A stretch of 64,000 nucleotides of DNA, taken from Thermus tenuipuniceus. GTDB lineage: Bacteria > Deinococcota > Deinococci > Deinococcales > Thermaceae. Numbering within the stretch: position 1 is the stretch's first letter; each line of letters starts with the position of its first letter. Made by a program: the position numbers and the translations under genes. The notes below the pieces were generated by a model. That model did no database searches and was not told where the DNA came from. It saw nothing but the letters and a program-made list of their open reading frames with translations. Below, one piece after another: positions 18,079 to 26,946 of this stretch. The stretch spans positions 37,310 to 101,309 of the forward strand of contig NZ_KZ672956.1 of the NCBI RefSeq assembly GCF_002964845.1. Reading direction: 5' to 3'.

Positions 18079-18877
18079 CGCCCTGGGTTATCCCTTTTTC
18101 CAGAGGGCCCTCCTTGCAGGGCTTTTGGTGAGCCTTCTTTCCGGATTGCTCTCCCCCTTCGTGGTGCAAAGGCGGCTTTCCTTCCTGGGGGATGGGCTTG
18201 CCCACGCCGCCTTCGCCGGGGTGGCCTTGGGGCTTTTCCTAAGGGGGGAGCCCCTTTGGTTTGCCCTGCCCTTCACCTTTCTGGTGGCCATGGCCATCAC
18301 CCTGGTGAAGGAGAAGACCGAGCTTTCCGAGGACACGGCCATTGGGGTCTTCTTCGCCCTCTCCGTGGCCCTGGGGGCGGTCTTCCTCTCCAAGGCCCGG
18401 GGGTACGTGGGGGACGCCATGGGCTACCTCTTCGGCTCCCTTCTGGCGGTGGGGCCCGCGGACCTTTGGGCCATGGCCCTCCTCCTCTTCCTGGCCCTTT
18501 TCCTCCTTCCCCTGTGGGGGCCCTTGGCCTACGCCACCTTTGACCGGGAACTGGCCCTTTCCGACCGGGTGCCGGTGGTTCTCCACGACTACCTCCTTTC
18601 CGGCTTCCTTGCCGTGAGCCTGGTGCTGGCGGTAAAGGTGGTGGGGATTATTCTGGTGGCGGCCTTTTTGGTGATCCCCGGGGCGGCGGCCAGGCTCTTG
18701 AGCCGCACCTTTGCCGGGCTCACCCTTCTTTCCCTCCTCCTGGCCTCCTTTTCCACGGTGCTTGGCCTTTTCCTCTCCTTCCTCCTGGACTGGCCCAGCG
18801 GGGCCAGTATCGTGCTCCTGCAGGCGGCTTTGTTTGGCCTGGCTTTCGTGAAAATCGTATTTTCCGTGAGGAAATAA
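18071..18877 (+). CDS. Metal-type ABC transporter permease (ABC-3 family)
   Basis: 268-residue integral membrane protein with about eight or nine hydrophobic segments. It matches the ABC-3 family (ZnuB/MntC): FVVQRRLSFLGDGLAHAAFAG near residues 28-48 and the cytoplasmic loop with IPGAAARLLSR. It should form the channel for Zn2+ or Mn2+ import with the preceding ATPase. ATG 18071 lies within the end of the ATPase gene. GTG 18065 is a possible alternative two codons upstream. The next gene, an IscR-like regulator, has its own promoter, so the transporter probably ends this transcript. Which metal it carries cannot be decided from sequence. Confidence 0.9.
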   Translation: MLDALGYPFFQRALLAGLLVSLLSGLLSPFVVQRRLSFLGDGLAHAAFAGVALGLFLRGEPLWFALPFTFLVAMAITLVKEKTELSEDTAIGVFFALSVALGAVFLSKARGYVGDAMGYLFGSLLAVGPADLWAMALLLFLALFLLPLWGPLAYATFDRELALSDRVPVVLHDYLLSGFLAVSLVLAVKVVGIILVAAFLVIPGAAARLLSRTFAGLTLLSLLLASFSTVLGLFLSFLLDWPSGASIVLLQAALFGLAFVKIVFSVRK

Positions 18878-18888
18878 AGCCTTTGCGC

Positions 18889-18903
18889 TATACTGGGGGC
18901 ATG
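18889..18903 (+). promoter_or_regulatory. -10 element and leaderless start of Rrf2 gene
   Basis: TATACT (18889-18894) lies exactly six bases before ATG 18901 and there is no Shine-Dalgarno sequence, so transcription should begin at the A of the start codon. A good -35 hexamer is not visible, which could mean activator dependence or autoregulation. Confidence 0.6.
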
Positions 18904-19347
18904 TGGGTGTCCACGAAGGCCCAATATGGCCTCAGGGCCCTGGTGGAGATCGGCCTCAAGGCCCCGGAGGCGGTGCCCCTTAAGGAGGTGGCGGAGGCTC
19001 AGGGCATCAGCCAGCACTACCTGGAGCAGATCGCGGCCCAGCTTAGGCGCTCTGGGTTCATCCGCTCCGTGCGGGGGGCCAGGGGGGGCTACCGCCTGGC
19101 CCGTCCCCCCGAGAGGGTGACGGCCCTCGAGGTGGTGGAGGCCCTCGAGGGCAGCCTGGCCCCGGTTTCCTGCATCGAGGACCCGGAGTCCTGCGCCAAG
19201 GTGGGGCAGTGCTCCACCGAGCTCCTCTGGAAGCGGGTGGATCTGGCCATGCGCCAGGTCCTGGGGAGCACTACCTTGAAGGACCTCATCGAGGAGCGGA
19301 AGCTCATCGAGGCCAAGCGCTTGATCCAGCTCCAGCCCGCAGGCTAG
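18901..19347 (+). CDS. Rrf2-family regulator, IscR-like
   Basis: 148-residue transcription factor with a winged helix-turn-helix at about 10-65 (KEVAEAQGISQHYLEQI, then RGARGGYRLARPP as wing). Cys91, Cys98 and Cys104 have the CX6CX5C spacing that binds a [2Fe-2S] cluster in IscR. The family includes IscR, NsrR and RirA. The adjacent cysteine desulfurase gene 69 bases downstream makes an IscR role most likely: sensing Fe-S status and controlling its own operon. ATG 18901 follows a TATACT element by six bases. The longer start at 18883 would add six residues lying within the promoter and is unlikely. Confidence 0.9.
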   Translation: MWVSTKAQYGLRALVEIGLKAPEAVPLKEVAEAQGISQHYLEQIAAQLRRSGFIRSVRGARGGYRLARPPERVTALEVVEALEGSLAPVSCIEDPESCAKVGQCSTELLWKRVDLAMRQVLGSTTLKDLIEERKLIEAKRLIQLQPAG

Positions 19348-19416
19348 GCAAGGGGTCTTAGAAAGGGCTGCTAGGGCTTGCCCTTGGCAAAGGGAATGGA
19401 GGGCAAGGAGGAAACC

Positions 19417-20541
19417 TTGGCTTTGGTCTATCTGGACTACGCGGCCACCACGCCCCTGGACCTCGAGGTCCAGCAGGCCATGCGCGAAGTGGAGGGAATC
19501 TTCGGCAACCCCAATAGCATCCACCGCTTTGGCCAGGAAGCCAGAAGGGTGCTGGAGGGAGCCCGGGAGCGGATCGCAAGCCTCCTGGGGGTGCGCCCCA
19601 GGGAGGTGGTCTTTACCGGTTCGGGTTCCGAGGCCGATGCCCTGGCCCTCTTGGGGGTGGCCTTGGCCAAGGGGAAGGGGCATGTGGTGAGCACGGAGGT
19701 GGAGCACTCCGCGGTCCTGGGGGCCTTGCGGCTTCTTGAGCGCCTGGGTTTTGCCGTGACCCGGCTCAGGCCCGACCGCTTGGGCCTGGTTTACCCGGAG
19801 CAGGTGGAGGAGGCCCTGAGGCCCGATACCATCCTGGTGAGCGTCATGGCCGCCAACAACGAGCTTGGCACCCTCTACCCCATCCGGGAGATGGCCGGGA
19901 TCGCCCACGCCCACGGGGCCCTTTTCCACACGGATGCCGTACAGGCCGTGGGCCAGGTGCCTTTCCGGGTGGATGAGGTGGGGGCGGACCTGGTCTCCTT
20001 GAGCGCCCACAAGTTCTATGGGCCGAAGGGGATTGGAGTCCTTTTGGTGCGCCAGGGGGTGGACCTCTTCCCCCTGGTGCCGGGCAAGCAGGAGGGAGGA
20101 AGACGGGGGGGCACGCAAAGCCCAGTCTTGGCCCATGGAATGGCGATAGCCCTGGAGAAGGCCTTAAGGCTCTTGCCGGAGGAGTCCTCCCGGCTTCTCG
20201 CCTTGAGGCGGCGCCTCGAGGCGGGCTTGCTTTCCGTGGAGGGGGTGGAGCTCAACGGCCATCCCGAGCGGCGCCTTCCCAAGCTGGTAAACGTGACGGT
20301 GAAGGGTGCGGATGGGGAGGCCTTGCTTCTCGCCATGGACCTCATGGGGGTGGCGGTTTCCTCGGGGTCGGCTTGCTCCGCGGGGAGCCTCGAGCCCTCC
20401 CATGTCCTCCTGGCCATCGGACGCTCTCCGAGGGATGCCCGGGCCTCCTTGCGCTTCTCCCTGGGACGCTACACCACGGAGGCCGAGGTGGACCGGGCGG
20501 TGGAGGTCTTCAGGGAGGCGGTGGCCCGGGCGCGGGCCTAA
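19417..20541 (+). CDS. iscS: Cysteine desulfurase (IscS/NifS family)
   Basis: 374-residue PLP enzyme delivering sulfur from cysteine to Fe-S cluster and thio-nucleoside synthesis. The PLP lysine is in SAHKFYGPKG (Lys199) and the persulfide-forming Cys in SGSACSAGS (Cys320), with the longer flexible loop typical of group I. I chose TTG 19417 because a perfect AAGGAGG (19405-19411) stands five bases upstream and the product starts MALVYLDYAATTP, as family members do. ATG 19396 would add seven residues and lacks a good site. It follows the IscR-like gene. No iscU/sufU scaffold gene is adjacent. It converges on the acyl-CoA ligase with two bases between stops. Confidence 0.92.
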   Translation: MALVYLDYAATTPLDLEVQQAMREVEGIFGNPNSIHRFGQEARRVLEGARERIASLLGVRPREVVFTGSGSEADALALLGVALAKGKGHVVSTEVEHSAVLGALRLLERLGFAVTRLRPDRLGLVYPEQVEEALRPDTILVSVMAANNELGTLYPIREMAGIAHAHGALFHTDAVQAVGQVPFRVDEVGADLVSLSAHKFYGPKGIGVLLVRQGVDLFPLVPGKQEGGRRGGTQSPVLAHGMAIALEKALRLLPEESSRLLALRRRLEAGLLSVEGVELNGHPERRLPKLVNVTVKGADGEALLLAMDLMGVAVSSGSACSAGSLEPSHVLLAIGRSPRDARASLRFSLGRYTTEAEVDRAVEVFREAVARARA

Positions 20542-20543
20542 AG

Positions 20544-22226
20544 CTAAGGCTGCCTTTTGGCAAACTCTTCGCGGAGTTCCCGCCTGAGGATCTTCCCCAC
20601 GCTGGTTTTGGGCAGGCTGTCCCGGAACTGGATGATGCGGGGAACCTTGTAGGCGGCGAGGTTTTGCCGGCAGAAGGCTTCGATGTCCTTTTCCGTGACC
20701 CTGCCCCTGTAGGCTTCCTTGAGGACGATGAAGGCGGCCACGGTTTCCCCGCGGTAGGGGTCGGGTACGCCCACCACGGCGGCTTCCTGGACGGCTTCGT
20801 GCTGGTAGAGGACCTCTTCCACCTCGCGGGGGTAGATGTTGTAGCCGCCGGCGATGATCATGTCCTTTTTGCGGTCCACGATGTAGAAGTAGCCGTCCTG
20901 GTCCATTCGGGCCATGTCGCCGGTATAGAGCCAGCCGTCCTTGAGGGCCTTTTGGGTTTCCTCGGGGCGGTTCCAGTAGCCCTTCATGATGTTGGGGCCT
21001 TTGACGACGAGTTCGCCCACCTCTCCCATGGGGACCTCCTGGCCCTCCTCGTCCACCACCTTGGCCTCCACGCTAGGCAGGGGCATGCCGATGGAGCCCT
21101 TTTTGATCTCCCCCTGGACAGGGTTGGAGTGGGTCACGGGGCTTGCCTCGGAGAGGCCGTAGCCCTCGATGAGCCGGGCCCCGGTGATCTCCTCAAAGCG
21201 CTTGGCCACCTCCACCGGCAGGGGAGCGGCTCCGGAGAGGCAGATGCGGATGCTCTTTACGTTTCGTTTCTCGATTCCCGGGAAGTGGTTAAAGGCCACG
21301 TACAAGGTGGGCACCCCGGGGAAGTGGGTGACCTGGTGCTTTTCTATAGCCTCCACGATGGCGTGGATCTCCGGCCTGGGCAGGAGGACGATCTTGTAGC
21401 CGGAGTAGATGCCGTAGTTCATGGCCACGGTCATGCCGTAGACGTGGAAGAAAGGCAAAGCCCCCAGCATCACCCCCTTTCCCACGAGCTCCCGGGCGGA
21501 GGAGTCCCAGGCGTCGATCTGCAGGACGTTGGCCACCAGGTTCCGGTGGGTGAGCATGGCGCCCTTGGAGATCCCCGTGGTGCCCCCCGTGTACTGCAAA
21601 AGGGCCAGGTCCTCGGGATCAGCGGGATGGGGGGTGGCGGGGGGATGCTTCAGGAGGTCCAAGAAGGCGTGGAATCCTTCCCGTTTGGGAAAGCCCAGGG
21701 GGAGCTTGTCCCGCTTCGCCTTTAGGGGATAAAGGAGGTTTTTGGGGAAGGGGAGGAAGTCCTTGATGCCCGTGACCACGGTGCGCTTCACCGGGGTTTC
21801 CCCCTCCACCTCTAAGAAGCGGGGTAGGAGGTGGTCCAGAATCACCAGGGTTTCCGCACCCGAGTCCTTGAGCTGGTGCCTTAGCTCCCTTGGGGTGTAG
21901 AGGGGGTTCACGTTGACCCCCACGCCCCCCGCCAGAAGGGTGCCAAAGAAGGCGATGACGAACTGGGGGGAGTTGGGGAGCATGATGGCCACCCGGTCGC
22001 CCGGCTTCACCCCCAGGGCCTTGAGCCCCTCGGCGAAGCGTCGGGATTTCTCCCATAGCTCCGCATAGGTAAGGGTTTTGCCCAGGAAATCCAGGGCCAC
22101 ATGGTGGGCGTAGCGGCTGGCGCTGTTTTCCAGGAAGCGCCACAAGGGGATGGGGGGAACCTCCACCTCTGGGGGAACCCCAGGATCGTAGTGGGTGAGC
22201 CAGGGTCTAGAGCCTACGTGGTCCAT
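20544..22226 (-). CDS. fadD: Long-chain acyl-CoA synthetase
   Basis: 560-residue ANL-superfamily ligase activating fatty acids to acyl-CoA via acyl-AMP. The P-loop-like motif YTGGTTGISKGAML, the EGYGLSEASPV motif, YTGDMARMD and the hinge plus C-terminal Lys region (PKTSVGKILRREL) are all present. The fatty-acid gate region resembles long-chain enzymes. The start ATG 22226 has AAGGAGG five bases upstream. The reading frame extends ten codons further, but without a site. It is preceded by a promoter with CTGGAC-17-TATAAA. Medium-chain or aromatic acid specificity cannot be ruled out, hence moderate certainty about chain length. Confidence 0.87.
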   Translation of the reverse strand: MDHVGSRPWLTHYDPGVPPEVEVPPIPLWRFLENSASRYAHHVALDFLGKTLTYAELWEKSRRFAEGLKALGVKPGDRVAIMLPNSPQFVIAFFGTLLAGGVGVNVNPLYTPRELRHQLKDSGAETLVILDHLLPRFLEVEGETPVKRTVVTGIKDFLPFPKNLLYPLKAKRDKLPLGFPKREGFHAFLDLLKHPPATPHPADPEDLALLQYTGGTTGISKGAMLTHRNLVANVLQIDAWDSSARELVGKGVMLGALPFFHVYGMTVAMNYGIYSGYKIVLLPRPEIHAIVEAIEKHQVTHFPGVPTLYVAFNHFPGIEKRNVKSIRICLSGAAPLPVEVAKRFEEITGARLIEGYGLSEASPVTHSNPVQGEIKKGSIGMPLPSVEAKVVDEEGQEVPMGEVGELVVKGPNIMKGYWNRPEETQKALKDGWLYTGDMARMDQDGYFYIVDRKKDMIIAGGYNIYPREVEEVLYQHEAVQEAAVVGVPDPYRGETVAAFIVLKEAYRGRVTEKDIEAFCRQNLAAYKVPRIIQFRDSLPKTSVGKILRRELREEFAKRQP

Positions 22227-22259
22227 ACTGACCTCCTTGGGGTCCAAGGTTACCAAAAC

Positions 22260-22288
22260 TTTATACCGCGTTCAAGACCTTGGTCCAG
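22260..22288 (-). promoter_or_regulatory. Promoter of acyl-CoA synthetase gene
   Basis: On the minus strand CTGGAC (22288-22283) and TATAAA (22265-22260) are separated by 17 bases, about 35 bases before the ATG, which has its own Shine-Dalgarno sequence. This is one of the few conventional leader-type promoters in the window. Confidence 0.5.
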
Positions 22289-22313
22289 TGTAGCATGAAT
22301 GGGGAGGTTTCCT

Positions 22314-22940
22314 ATGCGCTTCCGCGACCGCAGGCACGCTGGGGCTCTTCTGGTGGAGGCCCTGAAGCCCTTGGGTCTAGAACGCCCCGTGGTCTTGGGC
22401 ATCCCTCGAGGCGGGGTGGTGGTGGCGGATGAGGTGGCCAAAGGCCTGGGGGGGGAGCTGGATGTGGTCCTGGTGCGCAAGGTGGGGGCCCCGGGAAACC
22501 CGGAGTTCGCCCTGGGGGCGGTGGGGGAAAAGGGGGGCATGGTCTTGAAACCCTATGCCCTCCAGTACGCCGACCAAAGCTACCTGGAGCGGGAAGCGGC
22601 CCGGCAGAAGGACGTGATCCGCAAGCGGGCCGAGCGCTACCGTAAGGTGAGGCCAAAGGTACCCCTTGCGGGCCGGGTTGTGGTGCTGGTGGACGACGGC
22701 ATCGCCACCGGTTCCACCATGGAGGCAGCCTTAGCCGTGGTCCTCTCGGAAAAACCCCGGCGGGTGGTGGTGGCAGTGCCCGTGGCCAGCCTGGATGCGG
22801 TGGAGAGGCTGAAGGATCAAGCCGAGGTGGTGGTGCTCTCCACCCCACCGGACTTCGCCGCCGTGGGGGCCTACTTCATGGACTTCGGCGAGGTCACCGA
22901 TGAGGAAGTGGAGGGGCTTTTGCTACAATGGTCGGCATGA
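22314..22940 (+). CDS. Phosphoribosyltransferase-family protein
   Basis: 208-residue type I phosphoribosyltransferase fold. The PRPP-binding motif VVVLVDDGIATGSTM is near residues 122-136. The N-terminal part has VLGIPRGGVVVADEVA, and the insertion with PEFALGAVGE is typical of the stand-alone COG1926 group, whose substrate is unknown. In other bacteria this group is sometimes fused to or next to hydrolases and stress genes. ATG 22314 is preferred because GGGGAGG lies six bases upstream; ATG 22299 would overlap that site. The 3' end overlaps the cupin gene by four bases (ATGA). The base substrate cannot be predicted. Confidence 0.85.
   Translation: MRFRDRRHAGALLVEALKPLGLERPVVLGIPRGGVVVADEVAKGLGGELDVVLVRKVGAPGNPEFALGAVGEKGGMVLKPYALQYADQSYLEREAARQKDVIRKRAERYRKVRPKVPLAGRVVVLVDDGIATGSTMEAALAVVLSEKPRRVVVAVPVASLDAVERLKDQAEVVVLSTPPDFAAVGAYFMDFGEVTDEEVEGLLLQWSA
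22924..22939 (+). promoter_or_regulatory. Internal -10 element for the cupin gene
   Basis: TACAAT (22924-22929) inside the last codons of the phosphoribosyltransferase gene is seven bases before ATG 22937. This would allow separate leaderless expression of the cupin gene. Confidence 0.45.
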
Positions 22941-23308
22941 AGCCCGTGGTCAAGCAGGGGGCCAGCGTGGAGGCCCGTCCCGTGGAACGGGGGGAGAAGG
23001 CCTTTATCCAGGTGCTCATCGGCCCTGAGGATGGAGCCCCCCACTTCATCACCCGCAAGTTCACCCTCCTTCCGGGGGGAAGGATTCCCAAGCACAAGCA
23101 CCCCAGCATCGAGCACGAGCAGTACGTGCTCTCCGGGCGCATGAAGATCTATCTGGGCGACGAGGTGAGGGAGGTGGCGGCCGGGCAGGCGGTCTACATC
23201 CCCCCGGACACGCCCCATGCCTATGTGAATGAGGGGGATGAGCCGGTGGAGTTCCTGTGCGTCATCCCAAAGACCAACGCCTACGCCACCGAGTGGCTGG
23301 AGGACTAG
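22937..23308 (+). CDS. Small cupin-domain protein
   Basis: 123-residue single-domain cupin. Metal-binding residues are visible as HKHPSIEHEQ (two His plus Glu) in motif 1 and PPDTPHAYVN (His) in motif 2, so it probably binds a divalent metal such as Mn, Fe or Zn. Small cupins of this type include isomerases, oxalate-type enzymes and sugar-binding proteins. No specific function can be assigned. The start could be ATG 22928 or 22937. I favour 22937 because it overlaps the upstream stop (ATGA) and lies seven bases from a TACAAT element. A strong bidirectional terminator follows. Confidence 0.85.
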   Translation: MKPVVKQGASVEARPVERGEKAFIQVLIGPEDGAPHFITRKFTLLPGGRIPKHKHPSIEHEQYVLSGRMKIYLGDEVREVAAGQAVYIPPDTPHAYVNEGDEPVEFLCVIPKTNAYATEWLED

Positions 23309-23320
23309 GGTTTCTGGGGT

Positions 23321-23353
23321 CCCCGCTGGGGTGCTTAGCCCCAGCGGGGTTTT
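23321..23353. terminator. Bidirectional intrinsic terminator
   Basis: CCCCGCTGGGG (23321-23331) and CCCCAGCGGGG (23339-23349) form a perfect 11-bp stem with a seven-base loop, followed by TTTT. It separates the convergent cupin gene and ABC-2 permease gene. On the minus strand the hairpin is followed only by a weak T tract. Confidence 0.85.
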
Positions 23354-24310
23354 CTAGGCGCGCACCTCTTGCCGCTGGAAGGCCACGTAGGCCAGGGTGA
23401 AGAGGAGGATCACCAGGGCCATGAGCCCGGTGAGCTGGGGCCAGATCAGGAGGAGGCTTTGGGAGAGGGGAAGGGGGGTTCCCAGCACCGCTCCCTCCAG
23501 CTGGGTGATGAGGATGGGGCCCAAGGAGCGCACCGCTGGGTTAAGGACAGCGGTGAGGGTCTCCGCATAGAGGGTGTTGGGGGAGAGGCGGGAGATCCAG
23601 AGGGCCAGGCTCGCCTGCCTAAGCTGGCTTTCCGGGTCCAGGGGATCGGCCTGGAGAAGAAGTGCGTTTGCCGCCAGGTCGGTGAGGATGGGGAAGAAGA
23701 CGGCGAAGAAGAGCCAGACCCCGATGGCGGCTAGGGCGGCGGTGGCCGGCTGGCGGAAGAGGACGGAGAAGAGAAGGCCCAAGGCCAGCCAGAAGCCCGC
23801 ATAGGCCAAGGTAGCCAGGAGGAAGAGGAAGGCCCGGGCCATCTCCTCGCCTCCGGGGGGCACTCCCAGGGTGAAGAGGCCCAGGCCCACCACCAGGAGG
23901 AAGAGGGCGGTGAGGAGCACGGCCAGGGTGCCGAGCCCCGCCAGGAACTTGCCGAAGAGGAGGGCATCCCGGTAGATGGGCTGGGAGAGGATGCGGGAAA
24001 GCGTGCCTCTGGCGTACTCCCCGTTCACCGCATCGAAGGCCAGGGCGATGGCGGCCAGGGGTACGAAGAAGGAGAGGAAGCCCACGAAGGAGGGCAGGGG
24101 GTCCTGGGCGGTGGTGAGGAGCCTGAGGTACAGGTACGGGTCCTCCCCCACGGTCTGGCGCAGGGTCTGGGTGCCGGTGTACACGGCGGCCAGGGCAGAA
24201 AGGAGGATCAATCCCTCCAGAATGCGCATCCTCAAGCCCGTGAGATGGTCGGCCATCTCCTTGAAGAAAACCGCCCAAAGCCCGGTCCAGGGGGAGCCCT
24301 CACGCCGCAT
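23354..24310 (-). CDS. ABC-2 type transporter permease
   Basis: 318-residue membrane protein with about six TM segments and a large extracytoplasmic loop after the first one ([19 protein letters not shown]). [23 protein letters not shown] is the conserved cytoplasmic motif of the NosY/CcmB-like ABC-2 permeases that act as exporters. The start ATG 24310 overlaps the ATPase stop by 11 bases. It is the last gene of a three-gene unit: NEW3-domain secreted protein, ATPase, permease. The motif resembles NosY-type permeases, but no copper or nitrous-oxide genes are nearby. The exported substrate is unknown. Confidence 0.85.
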   Translation of the reverse strand: MRREGSPWTGLWAVFFKEMADHLTGLRMRILEGLILLSALAAVYTGTQTLRQTVGEDPYLYLRLLTTAQDPLPSFVGFLSFFVPLAAIALAFDAVNGEYARGTLSRILSQPIYRDALLFGKFLAGLGTLAVLLTALFLLVVGLGLFTLGVPPGGEEMARAFLFLLATLAYAGFWLALGLLFSVLFRQPATAALAAIGVWLFFAVFFPILTDLAANALLLQADPLDPESQLRQASLALWISRLSPNTLYAETLTAVLNPAVRSLGPILITQLEGAVLGTPLPLSQSLLLIWPQLTGLMALVILLFTLAYVAFQRQEVRA

Positions 24311-25223
24311 GGGCCACCTCCTTGAAGTAGTGGGCGTAGACCTCGTCCAGGCTGGGGCGGCGGAGGGAGAGGCTTAGAAGCTCCCCCTGTTCCACGGCTA
24401 TCCGGGCCAGCTCCGGCCGGAGGTCCCGGCTGGAGAGAATCCGGTACCGCCCTCCCTCCGCTGCCACCCGGGCCACGCCTTCCAGGCGGCGGAAGGCCTC
24501 CTCGAGGCCCGGGCTGGCCTCCACCAGGATCTCGTACCCACCCCCTAAGACCCTTTGCGCCAACTCCTCCACGGTGCCTAAAAGGGCGAGGTGCCCTTTA
24601 TGGAAAAGCCCCACCCGGTCGCAGACCTCCTGCACCTGGTGTAGGAGGTGGCTGGACAGGAGGATGGTGATGCCCTCCGCCCTCAGGCCCTTGATGAGCT
24701 CCAGAAACTCCCGGGCGGCCTCGGGGTCCAGGCCCAGGGTGGGCTCGTCCAGGATGGCCACCTTAGGCCTCTTCAGGAGCACCTCCGCCAGGCCCAGGCG
24801 CTGCCGCATCCCCCGGCTGAAGGCCGAGACCTTCCGGTCCCGCACCTCCCATAGGCCCATGCGCTTGAGCACCTCCTCTATGCGGGCCCTAGCCTCGGCC
24901 TCGGGGAGGCCCAAAAGGCGGGTGGTGTAGCGCAGGTTCTCCCAGGCGGTGAGCTCCCCGTAAAACCCCACCTGGTCGGGAAGGTAGCCCACTTGGCTCT
25001 TCACCTTTAGGGGCTCCCGCATGGGGTCCAGGCCCAGAACCCGGGCCTCACCCCGGGTGGGCTCGGTGAGGCCCAGGAGCATGAGGATGGTGGTGGTCTT
25101 CCCCGAGCCGTTGGGGCCCAGGAGGCCGAAGACCTCCCCCTCCTTAACCTCCAGGTTCAGATCCTCCACGGCCACCACCCGGCCGTAGCGCTTGGTGAGG
25201 CCATGGGTTTCGATGACCGCCAT
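24300..25223 (-). CDS. ABC transporter ATP-binding protein (exporter type)
   Basis: 307-residue ATPase with Walker [10 protein letters not shown], signature [16 protein letters not shown], Walker [14 protein letters not shown] and H-loop LSSHLLHQV, followed by a C-terminal regulatory extension of about 80 residues as in DrrA/NosF-type ATPases. [10 protein letters not shown] is the exporter-type variant. It should energise the permease encoded immediately downstream, with an 11-base overlap. Its start is one base after the stop of the upstream NEW3-domain gene (TAG C ATG), so all three are made together. The substrate is unknown. Confidence 0.9.
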   Translation of the reverse strand: MAVIETHGLTKRYGRVVAVEDLNLEVKEGEVFGLLGPNGSGKTTTILMLLGLTEPTRGEARVLGLDPMREPLKVKSQVGYLPDQVGFYGELTAWENLRYTTRLLGLPEAEARARIEEVLKRMGLWEVRDRKVSAFSRGMRQRLGLAEVLLKRPKVAILDEPTLGLDPEAAREFLELIKGLRAEGITILLSSHLLHQVQEVCDRVGLFHKGHLALLGTVEELAQRVLGGGYEILVEASPGLEEAFRRLEGVARVAAEGGRYRILSSRDLRPELARIAVEQGELLSLSLRRPSLDEVYAHYFKEVAHAA

Positions 25224-25224
25224 G

Positions 25225-26370
25225 CTACCTCCGGCCGAAGCGGTTCACGGCGAAGCCCAGGACCAGAAGGGCCACGGCCATGATGCCCACCCCCACCAGG
25301 CCCCAAAGGCTGGAGCGCACCACGGTGGCCCGGTAGTCCAGGCTCTCGGAAAGGCCATCGGACCCGGAAAGGCTGAGGGTCACCATATAGTCCCCCGTCA
25401 CCGCCTTGGGGGAGGGCTTGATGCGGGCGGTTACCTCCTGCTCCTGGCCGGGGTCCAGGGCGTCCAGCTTATCCGGCTCAAACTTCACCTCCCAGCCCGA
25501 GGGCTCCATGGCGCTGAAGGACAGGTTCTTGGCCGGGGCGCTACCCTCGTTCTTCACCACAAGCTTCACCGCGTTTTCCCGGCCCGCCACCACCTGTCCG
25601 GAAAGCCGCCCCTCCTTGGTGGTGAAGCGCACCTCGGGCCGGCCCGTGACCTCGAGGGTCAAGGCCAGTTCCGCCTTGGCTTCCCCGGCGGCTGCCCTCA
25701 AGGTGAGGCCATAGGTGTCCGCCTTGGTGTCCTTGGGCAGGGAAACCTCCACATCCAGGTCCTTGTTTTCCCCGGCCTTGATGGGCAGGCTGGTCACCTG
25801 CTGGCTGGAGAAGGCGGGGGTGAAGGTCACCTGCCAACCCTTGGGGGCCTCGTACTCCAGGGAGACCAATAGGTCGCGGTCGGACTCGTTTTTCAGGGTC
25901 ACCCGGTAGCGGAAGGAGCTGGTGGGGGGACCTTTGAGGATGGGGAGCTCCGCCTCGAGGCTGAGCCTCTGGGGCAGGCCCTGCCCCACCACCAGGCCGA
26001 TGGGAAGGCTGGCGGTATGGCCCAGCCCCTCGGCCCGCACCAGGAAGCGGTAGGTGCCGGGTTTCACCTCCTTGGGGGGCTGGAGGCGGAGGCTAAGGGT
26101 AGCCTCCCCGTCGGGGGCCAGGTAGACCGCCCGCACCAGGCGACCCCCGCCGATGAGGCTGGCCTGCCAGCCTTGCGGGGCCTCGGCCACCTGGACCCGC
26201 ACCACCCCGGGGGGAAGGCCATAGTTCTTGAGGGTGAGGGTCAGGTTGACGCTCTCCCCGGGTTGAACCCCGATCTCCGGATAGGAGGTACCTAGGGAAA
26301 GACCGCGAAAGCCCTGGGCTAGGGCCACGCCGAATCCCAGAAGAACCAGGGTGAGTAGCTTGCGCACCAT
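25225..26370 (-). CDS. Secreted/membrane-anchored NEW3-domain protein
   Basis: 381-residue protein with a signal peptide ([19 protein letters not shown]), three or four tandem beta-sandwich repeats with the pattern NxxGxxPxxVxxxxxxPxGW (NPCBM-associated NEW3 type, COG1470), and a single C-terminal TM segment at about 350-372 ending NRFGRR. It would sit outside the membrane, anchored at its C-terminus. ATG 26370 has AGGAGGAGG upstream. COG1470 genes next to an ABC-2 exporter recur in bacteria and archaea, and the protein is probably an accessory or substrate-handling subunit, but no function has been settled to my knowledge. Confidence 0.82.
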   Translation of the reverse strand: MVRKLLTLVLLGFGVALAQGFRGLSLGTSYPEIGVQPGESVNLTLTLKNYGLPPGVVRVQVAEAPQGWQASLIGGGRLVRAVYLAPDGEATLSLRLQPPKEVKPGTYRFLVRAEGLGHTASLPIGLVVGQGLPQRLSLEAELPILKGPPTSSFRYRVTLKNESDRDLLVSLEYEAPKGWQVTFTPAFSSQQVTSLPIKAGENKDLDVEVSLPKDTKADTYGLTLRAAAGEAKAELALTLEVTGRPEVRFTTKEGRLSGQVVAGRENAVKLVVKNEGSAPAKNLSFSAMEPSGWEVKFEPDKLDALDPGQEQEVTARIKPSPKAVTGDYMVTLSLSGSDGLSESLDYRATVVRSSLWGLVGVGIMAVALLVLGFAVNRFGRR

Positions 26371-26416
26371 ACCTAAGCCTCCTCCTATAAGCTAGAGAGG
26401 AAGGATGAGTCCAAAA

Positions 26417-26440
26417 TGAAAACCCCGGGGCAAGCCCGGG
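26417..26440 (-). terminator. Terminator downstream of speD
   Basis: Reading the minus strand, CCCGGG, CTTGC, CCCGGGG then TTTTC gives a short GC hairpin followed by T residues, 18 bases past the speD stop. Confidence 0.6.
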
Positions 26441-26457
26441 AAAGGGGGGCAGTTTTC

Positions 26458-26901
26458 CTAGCTCACCCGGGCCTCGAGGTACTCCCGCTCCCCCAGGACG
26501 ATCTTCCGGGCCAGCTCGGGGTCCTTGGGAAACTCCTTGCCCCGGTTGATCATGTAGGTTTCGTAGCGGCCGATCTCGAAGACCGCGGTGAGCTTCCTCA
26601 GCACCTGGGCCATGTCAAAGGCCTTGCAGGAGAAGATGTCGATGGAAAGGAAGCGCTTTTTGGGGAAGGTGTGGATGGCGATGTGGCTTTCGGCGATGAT
26701 CACCACCCCGGTCACCCCGTCCTCCCCCTCGGGGCCGTAGCTGTAGACGAAGGGGGGAAGCACCTTGGTCATCTCCATCTCCTCGGGGAGCTCGTCCAGG
26801 ACACGGCGCACCAGCTCAGCGTCCCGGAGCTTCTCGGGATTGGCGTCGTAGCCGTCCACCATCAGATGCGGTCCGAATCCAAAGAGTTCCGTCCTGACCA
26901 C
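26458..26901 (-). CDS. speD: S-adenosylmethionine decarboxylase proenzyme
   Basis: 147-residue prokaryotic (class 1B) AdoMet decarboxylase that supplies aminopropyl groups for spermidine and the long polyamines of thermophiles. Self-cleavage would occur at the Glu-Ser bond in AESHIAIHTFP, generating the pyruvoyl group, with the downstream SIDIFSC Cys as proton donor. Length is slightly above the usual 120-130 aa. The start is odd: GTG 26901 forms the last three bases of a perfect AAGGAGGTG (26907-26899), so the Shine-Dalgarno sequence overlaps its own start codon. The family N-terminus (FGFGPHLMVDGYDA) still requires a start here rather than at the later ATG. Confidence 0.92.
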   Translation of the reverse strand: MVRTELFGFGPHLMVDGYDANPEKLRDAELVRRVLDELPEEMEMTKVLPPFVYSYGPEGEDGVTGVVIIAESHIAIHTFPKKRFLSIDIFSCKAFDMAQVLRKLTAVFEIGRYETYMINRGKEFPKDPELARKIVLGEREYLEARVS

Positions 26902-26946
26902 CTCCTTCCCGTGCCCCCCGGGGTATCCTCCCGCGGCACGCCCCCC

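Noticed and set aside
17310..18877. Metal ABC genes as a complete zinc importer
   Set aside because: No solute-binding protein gene lies upstream or downstream in the window, so neither completeness nor the metal can be claimed.
20373..21725. 450-codon open frame on the plus strand antisense to the acyl-CoA ligase
   Set aside because: It is Gly/His/Val-rich with no recognisable domain, and the opposite strand encodes a complete, motif-rich enzyme. Long antisense frames are expected at this GC content.
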